Position numbers and translations under genes: made by a program. A stretch of 16,056 bases of DNA from CAMPJM01 sp964440915 (GTDB taxonomy: Bacteria > Bacteroidota > Bacteroidia > Cytophagales > Cyclobacteriaceae), in the NCBI GenBank assembly GCA_964440915.1, contig CAYTTV010000065.1, positions 1 through 16,056 of the forward strand, read 5' to 3'. Positions 1-5,869 of the stretch are shown piece after piece (position 1 is the first letter of the stretch; every line of letters begins with the position of its first letter). The notes beneath the pieces were generated by a model. That model saw only the letters and a program-made list of their open reading frames with translations, was not told the origin of the DNA and searched no databases.

Positions 1-16
1 TTTTTATCAATTATTT

Positions 17-102
17 TGGGCGCCTTTTCATGCTGTCCGCTTCTACTCCTCGGCCCCTCGTGCCTCAGGTCCTGTGGGGTAATCCGCTTCCATCATGGGC
101 GC
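17..102 (-). repeat. Bacteroidota-type GC-rich intergenic repeat (probable)
   Basis: This GC-rich block stands out from AT-rich flanks. Read on the minus strand it runs through a GGAAGCGGATTACC segment, a CTGAGGCACGAGGGGCCGAG segment and a GAAGCGGACAGC segment, and ends in GGCGCCC. From memory, this order of segments matches a dispersed non-coding repeat common between genes in Bacteroidota genomes. Two copies of TCCGCTTC lie at 36-43 and 83-90, and short complementary blocks (CCCC 54-57 with GGGG 76-79, and CAGGTCCTG 66-74) allow local folding. It lies downstream of the leftward aroK, so it could sit in that transcript's 3' end. No second copy exists in this window, so repeat status is an inference. 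No gene is apparent in 1-198. Confidence 0.4.
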
Positions 103-198
103 AGCTGCAAAACCCAACCCTAGTCTTACATTAATCGGACACACTTTTTCGGGCACTATGAATTAGAATCTGATATACTGTTTTGGCATTATCCTGAT

Positions 199-714
199 TT
201 ATTGAAGGCTTTTCTTAATCCTTTCAACTAGTACCATTGCAGTGGTGTCTGCCTTTATGCGTATGTCAGCTTTATTGTAGAAATCGACTCTCTTCCTAAA
301 GGTTTCCATCAGATGAGCTTCTAGCTTCTCTAGGGTTGAGAAATCTTTGAGAAGAGGACGGACGGCTAAGCCTTCATTTTGGAGCCGCTTAGCAATTGTC
401 GCCATGGGCACGTCTAGAAAAACAATTTTTCCTTGCTGTTTCATATGGTCCATATTATCAAAAAAACATGGAGCACCACCGCCGGTAGCCATCACAAACT
501 GATCATTGCCGGAGGCTGTTTTCAGCAAGGAATCGCGTTCTAGTTCACGAAAGTAAGCCTCTCCATTGGTATTGAAGATTTCTCTTATGGCGGTGCCTGC
601 TACTTCCTCAATTACCGTATCTAGGTCTATGAAGGGGATATTAAGGCTAGCGGCCAGAAGCTTCCCAACGGAAGATTTTCCCGAACCGGGCATGCCCACT
701 AAAAATATTTTCAT
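199..714 (-). CDS. aroK: Shikimate kinase
   Basis: This cytosolic enzyme phosphorylates shikimate at the 3-OH with ATP, the fifth step of the shikimate (aromatic amino acid and chorismate) pathway. The 171-residue protein has the usual family length. Walker A is at residues 7-14 (GMPGSGKS). The shikimate-binding residues are D32 in the DLD motif (30-32), R56 in the YFRELE segment and the GGG loop at 77-79. The lid arginine is R118 in AVRPLL, and an arginine-rich helix near 139-141 lies before the C-terminal NTP-binding part. The start is ATG at 714. It is the last of four leftward genes, 32 bp after the ABC permease stop, so probably cotranscribed. I see no convincing intrinsic terminator after it; a GC-rich repeat-like block lies about 100 bp downstream. 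All catalytic residues appear intact. Confidence 0.95.
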   Translation of the reverse strand: MKIFLVGMPGSGKSSVGKLLAASLNIPFIDLDTVIEEVAGTAIREIFNTNGEAYFRELERDSLLKTASGNDQFVMATGGGAPCFFDNMDHMKQQGKIVFLDVPMATIAKRLQNEGLAVRPLLKDFSTLEKLEAHLMETFRKRVDFYNKADIRIKADTTAMVLVERIKKSLQ

Positions 715-746
715 GTTGAGTGAATTTTACTGAATAGCATAATGCG

Positions 747-1802
747 TTACTCCAACCTTACCCGTGGGTCGATGGCTGCGTACAGGATGTCCACAAAGAT
801 GTTTACGATTACAAATATCACTGCGATCAATAAAGTAGCTCCCATTACAACTGGGAAATCCAAACTTTGAACGGCATTGATGGTCACATAGCCCAAGCCT
901 TTCCAATCGAATATATACTCTACAAAGAAGGCTCCTGCCATGAGGGAGGCCAGCCATCCCGAAACCGCTGTGATTACTGGATTTAGCGCATTCTTAAGGG
1001 CATGCTTTACTACTACCTTATAAAACTTAAGCCCTTTTGCACGAGCAGTACGGATGTAGTCTTGCGAAAGCACGTCTAACATAGAACTTCTGGTAAGCTG
1101 AACAATAATAGAAAGCGGTCTAATGCCCAATGTAATGGCGGGTAATATAATATTTTGCAATTGCAGTTGGCGGCCATATATGGGATGAGTGGACCAAAGC
1201 TGTCCCGTTAGGCTAAGGCCAGTATAGTCGCTCAGGTAATACCCAAAGATCATGGCAATGAGTATGCCTGAAACAAAGGAGGGAATTGAAATGCCCAACA
1301 CAGACCCTGACACCAGGACATGGTCCCAAAATGAATTCTGTTTTAAGGCGGCGATAATCCCAAACCCAATCCCTACTACTGAGGCAAAAATCATAGCAAC
1401 CGAAGCCAGCCAGAAAGTGCTTTCCAAGTTTTTCCATAGGATTTCATCTACTCGCTTATTGGTCTGAAATGATCTTCTGAGGTATGGTCTTTTTACTACC
1501 ACTACATTTTGCTCTAGGGCAAAAATGGGCGTGTACTCATACTTTGCTCGATTTTCTTCCGTGTTTTTATGTACGCTTATGGGAGAAAGATCCTTTACAT
1601 AATGGTAAAGCTGCATAGGGAGCGGCTGGTCAAGCCCTAGGTCTTTGGTAATGGCTTCCCGGGTAGAAACATCGGTTCGTTGCCCAACCATCATTGATAC
1701 GGGATCCCCTGGCAGTGCATGAAAAAGGAAGAAAACTACCAATACCACGCCCAGGATAACCCCAAATCCGTAAAGTAATCTTTTCCCTATAAATTTTATC
1801 AT
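747..1802 (-). CDS. DppB-type ABC transporter permease (peptide/nickel/opine family)
   Basis: This is an inner-membrane permease subunit of a peptide-type ABC importer, 351 residues. The N-terminal membrane helix spans about 8-30 and is followed by the family's PGDPV segment and GLDQPLPMQ segment (56-64). Core helices follow from about 128 to 190 and 217 to 340. The cytoplasmic coupling loop (EAA motif) at about 248-268 reads YIRTARAKGL then VVVKHALKNALNP, and the C-terminus is the typical IDPRVRL. About 35 extra residues (roughly 73-108) sit between the first helix region and the conserved RRSFQTNKRV segment, making the protein slightly longer than most DppB proteins. No second permease, ATPase or binding protein is in the window, so the substrate is unknown and partners must be encoded elsewhere. 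The start is 3 bp after the upstream stop, indicating an operon. Confidence 0.9.
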   Translation of the reverse strand: MIKFIGKRLLYGFGVILGVVLVVFFLFHALPGDPVSMMVGQRTDVSTREAITKDLGLDQPLPMQLYHYVKDLSPISVHKNTEENRAKYEYTPIFALEQNVVVVKRPYLRRSFQTNKRVDEILWKNLESTFWLASVAMIFASVVGIGFGIIAALKQNSFWDHVLVSGSVLGISIPSFVSGILIAMIFGYYLSDYTGLSLTGQLWSTHPIYGRQLQLQNIILPAITLGIRPLSIIVQLTRSSMLDVLSQDYIRTARAKGLKFYKVVVKHALKNALNPVITAVSGWLASLMAGAFFVEYIFDWKGLGYVTINAVQSLDFPVVMGATLLIAVIFVIVNIFVDILYAAIDPRVRLE

Positions 1803-1805
1803 ATT

Positions 1806-2897
1806 CTAAAACAATAACGTCCTGACTTCATTTGCTTCAGGTACAGCATTATGGCTCCACTTCCCTTTAACGACACCGTTCTGCATCAGGATCAATCCCG
1901 GGTTTGTGCGTATCATGGTTTTAAGAACAGTAGCATCTCCATAGAAATAAGGCATTGCCAACTGGTGCTCGTGGCGAAACGCTTCAAAAGTCACTTCATC
2001 AGATGCTGTCAGGGCCCAGGGTTCCACGGCATCCCCTAGTTCACTTATCAGGGCGTTTATTTCCTGTAGGTTTTTCGTGTTGGCTATATTTGCATTAAAA
2101 ATAACGATGAAAAATTTATTGCCTTTAAAACTTTCATCTGTAAAGTCCCCTTCATCATTCCACACATTATAATCGGTAATTTTGGCCTGAGCCTCAGGAT
2201 TTACCAGCTCCATGGCTACATATTCATAAGCATCATCGCTAGGATAGCTGTCGAACATATGCTCTTTCCCGTCTTTGCTCATGATATAACGATAACGCAG
2301 GGGCTCCGAAGGCTGCATCGAAACAGGGATGTTGGTGCCAATCTTGTAAGCACGGAAATCTATAAAAGGCAAATATTGGATGGCATAGATAGACACAGCA
2401 ATACCGATGATGGTGGATACGCCCATCACTATATTGCCGACCCGTTTTGGCAATATCGGTCTAAAGACATTCTTAGTGAAGAAAAGTACTAATATAAGCA
2501 CGAGCAAGATAATGTCCTTAATGAAAGATTGCCAAGGCGTGAGTTTTATGGCATCTCCAAAGCAACCGCAATCCGTCACTTTGTTGAAATAGGCAGAGTA
2601 AAAAGTAAGGAATGTAAAGAAGATGATCATGACCAATAATATCCATACTGTCGTGCGACTTCTGTACCAAAGAAGTATTGCCAGGCCTAACACTACTTCT
2701 AGAACACTCAGGAACACGGATAGAAATAAAGCATAGGGAATGAAAATCAAGAAGAAGCTAGAAATATCGGTCGAAAACACTTCGAAATATTCCTCCAGCT
2801 TTATAGCCGTGCCTACAGGGTCATTCACCTTAATAAGACCGGAAAATATAAAAAGAACGCCTACTATGGTCCTTGCTATTAATGCTATCGCCTTCAT
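1806..2897 (-). CDS. BT_3928-family MauE/DoxX-like membrane protein
   Basis: This 363-residue protein belongs to the family Bacteroidota annotators call BT_3928, related to MauE/DoxX membrane proteins; its biochemical role is unknown to me. An N-terminal domain has about four membrane helices (roughly 5-22, 46-78, 83-103, 124-141) plus a fifth at about 155-174. The family-typical FSGLIKVNDPVG segment is near residue 18. A C-x-C pair lies in TDCGCFGD (C110, C112), right after a membrane helix, as in MauE-like proteins linked to disulfide chemistry. From about 200 the soluble C-terminal part resembles a thioredoxin-fold region (GNKFFIVIFNANI, later NPGLILMQNGVVKGKW) but has no CxxC. It follows the DUF1599 gene with a 70-bp gap and precedes the permease by 3 bp, consistent with one leftward transcript. 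Confidence 0.85.
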   Translation of the reverse strand: MKAIALIARTIVGVLFIFSGLIKVNDPVGTAIKLEEYFEVFSTDISSFFLIFIPYALFLSVFLSVLEVVLGLAILLWYRSRTTVWILLVMIIFFTFLTFYSAYFNKVTDCGCFGDAIKLTPWQSFIKDIILLVLILVLFFTKNVFRPILPKRVGNIVMGVSTIIGIAVSIYAIQYLPFIDFRAYKIGTNIPVSMQPSEPLRYRYIMSKDGKEHMFDSYPSDDAYEYVAMELVNPEAQAKITDYNVWNDEGDFTDESFKGNKFFIVIFNANIANTKNLQEINALISELGDAVEPWALTASDEVTFEAFRHEHQLAMPYFYGDATVLKTMIRTNPGLILMQNGVVKGKWSHNAVPEANEVRTLLF

Positions 2898-2967
2898 TGC
2901 TTATGCGTTAAGTGTAATAAACATACTCATTATTAAATCGGATTCCTATGGGCTTTATGGCAATATG

Positions 2968-3522
2968 TTATGCTGGATTGGCAACAAACCCCAACTTTAT
3001 CAGACAAAACACCGAATAGTTGATGATGTCCTGATAGTTCGCCTTTACTCCTTCCGATATAAGGGTTTGGCCATTGTTGTCTTCAATTTGCTTTACCCTT
3101 AAGAGCTTCATGAGAATGATATCCGTGATAGAACTCACGCGCATTTCCCGCCATGCTTCTCCGTAATCATGGTTTTTTTGGCTGAGCAATACTAACGTTT
3201 CTTGCGCCACATTATCGTACATGGGTGAAAGCACGTCTAAAGGGATTTCAAGATCTGAGTCATCTTCTAGTGCTATCTGCATAATGGCCATAATGCAATA
3301 GTTGATCATGCCCACGAACTCGGAAGAAATGTCCTCCTCGATTTTCTGCTGACCTTTCTCTTGTATGGAACGAATACGCTGTGCTTTTATGTATATCTGA
3401 TCGGTAATAGAGGGCAGTCGTAAAATACGCCATGCCGTGCCATAATCTTTGGTTTTCTTTTCAAAAACTTCTTTACAAGCTTTGATAACTTGAGTATATT
3501 GGCTGAGCGTTTTATCTATCAA
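2968..3522 (-). CDS. DUF1599-family protein with two tandem domains
   Basis: This 184-residue soluble protein belongs to the DUF1599 family (I recall it also being called nucleotide modification associated domain 1). It is made of two copies of one domain: residues about 9-83 and 102-177. Matching landmarks are KDYGTAWR (25-32) with HDYGEAWR (118-125), PSITDQIYIKAQRI with SSITDIILMKLLRV, and MINYCIMAI with IINYSVFCL. The all-helical pattern with conserved acidic and Lys/Asp residues loosely resembles MazG/dUTPase-like nucleotide pyrophosphatases, which is inference. The only usable start in frame after the upstream TGA is TTG at 3522; no ATG is available. It diverges from folP with only about 44 bp between starts and precedes the BT_3928-type gene. 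Confidence 0.85.
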   Translation of the reverse strand: MIDKTLSQYTQVIKACKEVFEKKTKDYGTAWRILRLPSITDQIYIKAQRIRSIQEKGQQKIEEDISSEFVGMINYCIMAIMQIALEDDSDLEIPLDVLSPMYDNVAQETLVLLSQKNHDYGEAWREMRVSSITDIILMKLLRVKQIEDNNGQTLISEGVKANYQDIINYSVFCLIKLGFVANPA

Positions 3523-3566
3523 TTTGAACGTGTATTTTTTTGTTAATAGTGCGTAGGAACATCAAT

Positions 3567-4424
3567 TTGAAAACGAAAGATAAAGTTTTTTCTTCAAAAA
3601 AAACACTGAACCTGAAAGGAAAACCTTGGGTATTGGATAGACCAAAGGTTATGGGAATCCTGAATGTCACTCCAGATTCTTTTTATGATGGTGGCCGCTT
3701 CATCAATGAAGATACTATGCTGATGCATGTGGAGAAGTTGCTGCAAGAGGGGGCGGACATTCTCGACGTTGGCGGGTATTCTACTAGACCTGGGGCGCTA
3801 GAAACTTCAGAGGAAGAGGAAACTTTTAGGGTTGTAAAAAGTATAGATAGTATACTGAAACGATTTCCTGAAACCCTCGTTTCTGTGGATACCTTTCGTA
3901 GCCAAGTAGCCAAAAGAGCTGTAGAAAGTGGTGCCGTAATTATTAATGATGTTTCAGGGGGCACCCTCGACGATAAAATGTTTGAAACAGTAGCAGCAGC
4001 AAAAGTGCCATATATCCTGATGCATATGCGGGGCAATCCAAGCAATATGCAGACTTTAGTGGAATACGGGAATATGTTGGAGGAGATACTCATGTTTTTT
4101 CAGAGCAGGGTGTATGCGCTCCGACAGGCGGGGATTGCCGATGTCATTATTGATCCAGGTTTTGGCTTTGCTAAAACCATCCAGCAAAATTTTGAAATAC
4201 TGCGTAACTTAAACTATTTTCAAATTTTGAATTTACCTATATTAGCAGGGCTTTCCAGAAAATCGACTATATATAAAAGTTTGAAGATCGAGGCGGCAGA
4301 AGCCCTCAACGGCACTACAGTGTTGAATACCATAGCCTTGGTAAACGGGGCTCAAATATTGAGGGTGCATGACGTAAAGGAAGCGGTTGAGGCTATTAAA
4401 CTTTATAACTTAACTTATCATTGA
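3567..4424 (+). CDS. folP: Dihydropteroate synthase
   Basis: This cytosolic enzyme condenses 6-hydroxymethyl-dihydropterin diphosphate with p-aminobenzoate to give dihydropteroate in folate synthesis; it is the sulfonamide target. With the TTG at 3567 the protein has 285 residues. Motifs in order: VMGILNVTPDSFYDGG (28-43), GADILDVGGYSTRPG (62-76), VSVDTFRS (105-112), VIINDVSGG (124-132), YILMHMRGNP (149-158), IIDPGFGFAK (194-203), LPILAGLSRKS (223-233), and a C-terminal RVHDVKEAV (266-274). No ATG is in frame. Candidate starts are TTG 3540, GTG 3549 and TTG 3567; I prefer 3567 because an AGGA lies 8 nt upstream and relatives begin near the KDKVFSSKKTLNL segment. It overlaps the cdaA start by 4 bp, suggesting translational coupling. 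Confidence 0.95.
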   Translation: MKTKDKVFSSKKTLNLKGKPWVLDRPKVMGILNVTPDSFYDGGRFINEDTMLMHVEKLLQEGADILDVGGYSTRPGALETSEEEETFRVVKSIDSILKRFPETLVSVDTFRSQVAKRAVESGAVIINDVSGGTLDDKMFETVAAAKVPYILMHMRGNPSNMQTLVEYGNMLEEILMFFQSRVYALRQAGIADVIIDPGFGFAKTIQQNFEILRNLNYFQILNLPILAGLSRKSTIYKSLKIEAAEALNGTTVLNTIALVNGAQILRVHDVKEAVEAIKLYNLTYH

Positions 4425-5332
4425 TATTTTTATTTAACATAGGATTTCTGGAGATGAGCTGGGTGGATATCATCGATATCGTCCTGGTCAGCATGCTACT
4501 GTACCAAGTTTACAAGCTCATGCGGGGCAGCGTCGCTATCAAGATATTCTTAGGCTTTCTATCACTCTATCTCACATACCTCATTGTGGGTGCTGCTCAG
4601 ATGGAGCTGCTCACAGCCATTTTAGGACAGTTCATGGGTGTTGGAGTACTTGCTGCCATCGTGCTTTTCCAACAAGAAATACGGAAGTTTCTTCTCATGA
4701 TAGGAAAAACAACCGTTTTGAGAAAAGACAATTTCTTCAATGGGTTGCCCTGGCGGCGGAATCAAATGAAGGGACTGAATATTACGCCTATTATTGAAGC
4801 GGCCAAAAACTTGGGTGGTGCCAATATGGGTGCTTTGATCGTACTCTCCAAAAGTTCTGAATTGAGGTTTTATGCCGAATCAGGAGATGCCATAGATGCA
4901 GTAATTTCTAAGAGATTGCTGCAGGCCATTTTTAATAAATACAGTCCCCTCCACGATGGTGCAGTGATTATTTATAATGGCAGAATCACTGCTGCCCGGT
5001 GCATATTGCCCGTTTCTGACCAAGAAGACTTGCCTGCTCAATTTGGCCTACGTCATAGGGCTGCCATAGGCATGACGGAAGTCACGGATACGCTGGTTCT
5101 AGTTGTATCCGAAGAAACTGGGCAAATGTCGATCGTTCGTAATGGCACAATATATCATAACCTTTCTACACAAGAGCTTCGGAAAAAGATCAATGAATAT
5201 TTATATGAAGACCAGCGAGAGCTGGAAGAAGAGTCGATCTTAGATGCAGTGCCTAAAGCAAAGAAGAAAAAAAACAAAAAGAAAAAGGACGAGAACGATT
5301 CAGAAAAAAAGTCTAAAGCAAAGAGCCTCTGA
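4421..5332 (+). CDS. cdaA: Diadenylate cyclase CdaA (c-di-AMP synthase)
   Basis: This membrane-anchored enzyme makes the second messenger c-di-AMP from two ATP. It has 303 residues. Three hydrophobic helices (about 17-34, 40-58, 63-87) are followed by a DisA_N/DAC domain with the catalytic DGA at 179-181 (in LHDGAVI) and RHR at 211-213 (in GLRHRAAIG). After about residue 265 the protein ends in a hydrophilic tail with a dense lysine block (about 279-289). The start is TTG at 4421, overlapping the folP TGA. ATG at 4454 is possible, but Bacteroidota relatives keep the preceding FNIGFLE segment. No CdaR-like partner is in the window. Pairing with folP is a usual arrangement in this phylum. Confidence 0.95.
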   Translation: MIFLFNIGFLEMSWVDIIDIVLVSMLLYQVYKLMRGSVAIKIFLGFLSLYLTYLIVGAAQMELLTAILGQFMGVGVLAAIVLFQQEIRKFLLMIGKTTVLRKDNFFNGLPWRRNQMKGLNITPIIEAAKNLGGANMGALIVLSKSSELRFYAESGDAIDAVISKRLLQAIFNKYSPLHDGAVIIYNGRITAARCILPVSDQEDLPAQFGLRHRAAIGMTEVTDTLVLVVSEETGQMSIVRNGTIYHNLSTQELRKKINEYLYEDQRELEEESILDAVPKAKKKKNKKKKDENDSEKKSKAKSL

Positions 5333-5350
5333 TCTTTCTTCAACAAAGGT

Positions 5351-5707
5351 TTAATGTCCCTCCCAATTATCCAAAAGAGATTTCAGGACTACTGCATTGT
5401 TGTGGTTTTCGGTTTTTGCGGCGAATAGAAGAGAAATTTTGTTGTGCTTCTTTTCTAAGGATTTCAGGTGTTTTAAATGCTCTATGTTGCTTTCAAGCTC
5501 CTTTCGGTATTTTTTCTCGAAATCTTCCCATTTCTTTTCATCGTGATTGAACCAACTGCGCAGCTCATTGCTTGGAGAAACGTCTTTGATCCATTCATCA
5601 AGTTGAGCGGCTTCCTTTGAAACACCTCTAGGCCATAGCCTGTCTACCAGTATCCTATAACCATCTTCCTTTTGAGGAGTGTCGTAGATTCTTTTTATTT
5701 CTATCAT
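5351..5707 (-). CDS. DUF488-family protein
   Basis: This 118-residue cytosolic protein belongs to the DUF488 (YeaO-like) family, of unknown biochemical function. The family signature is clear: IKRIYDTP at the N-terminus (4-11), ILVDRLWPRGVSK (19-31), ELRSWFNHDEKKWEDF (48-63), a charged helix, then LLFAAKTENHNNAVVL (93-108). The length is normal for the family and the start is ATG at 5707. It converges on cdaA with an 18-bp gap and no hairpin terminator between the two genes, so their transcripts may overlap. It has no operon partner in this window. An 8-bp palindrome ATGATCAT about 25 bp upstream of the start is the only notable site near its promoter. Confidence 0.9.
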   Translation of the reverse strand: MIEIKRIYDTPQKEDGYRILVDRLWPRGVSKEAAQLDEWIKDVSPSNELRSWFNHDEKKWEDFEKKYRKELESNIEHLKHLKSLEKKHNKISLLFAAKTENHNNAVVLKSLLDNWEGH

Positions 5708-5802
5708 TTTAGCGGGGCTTATAGTATAATGATCATACGCTTTTACGCAGGTTCGGTTGAAGAGTGCAGATGATATCGAGGGCTGACCTGCAATTTCAAA
5801 TG

Positions 5803-5838
5803 AAAAAAGCCACGAACAGCACCGTGGTGGTTCGTGGC
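5803..5838 (-). terminator. Intrinsic terminator of the prx-cysJ-cysI operon
   Basis: On the minus strand a stem of GCCACGAAC with GTTCGTGGC (5830-5838 and 5809-5817) encloses a second short stem CACC/GGTG with a 2-nt bulge, and is followed at once by six T residues (5803-5808). It lies about 30 bp after the cysI stop. It is not followed by T residues on the plus strand, so it serves leftward transcription. Confidence 0.9.
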
Positions 5839-5869
5839 TTCGTGACGAAAAAATAAGCTACTTTAATTA

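Noticed and set aside
727..957. 76-codon minus-strand frame overlapping the permease gene
   Set aside because: It lies out of frame inside the well-supported permease; the composition is not protein-like. The same reasoning removed the other frames antisense or alternate to aroK, folP, cysI, cysJ, lysR and the esterase.
2740..3102. 120-codon plus-strand frame spanning the gap between the BT_3928-type and DUF1599 genes
   Set aside because: It is antisense to two confidently identified genes and shows no recognisable domain.
5724..5738. Palindrome ATGATCAT and TATAAT string upstream of the DUF488 gene
   Set aside because: A sigma70-like TATAAT is not the promoter pattern of this phylum and points away from DUF488; the palindrome is short enough for chance.
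5747..5791. Inverted repeat GCAGGT ... ACCTGC between DUF488 and the cys terminator
   Set aside because: Only 6 bp arms with a 33-nt spacer; likely chance.
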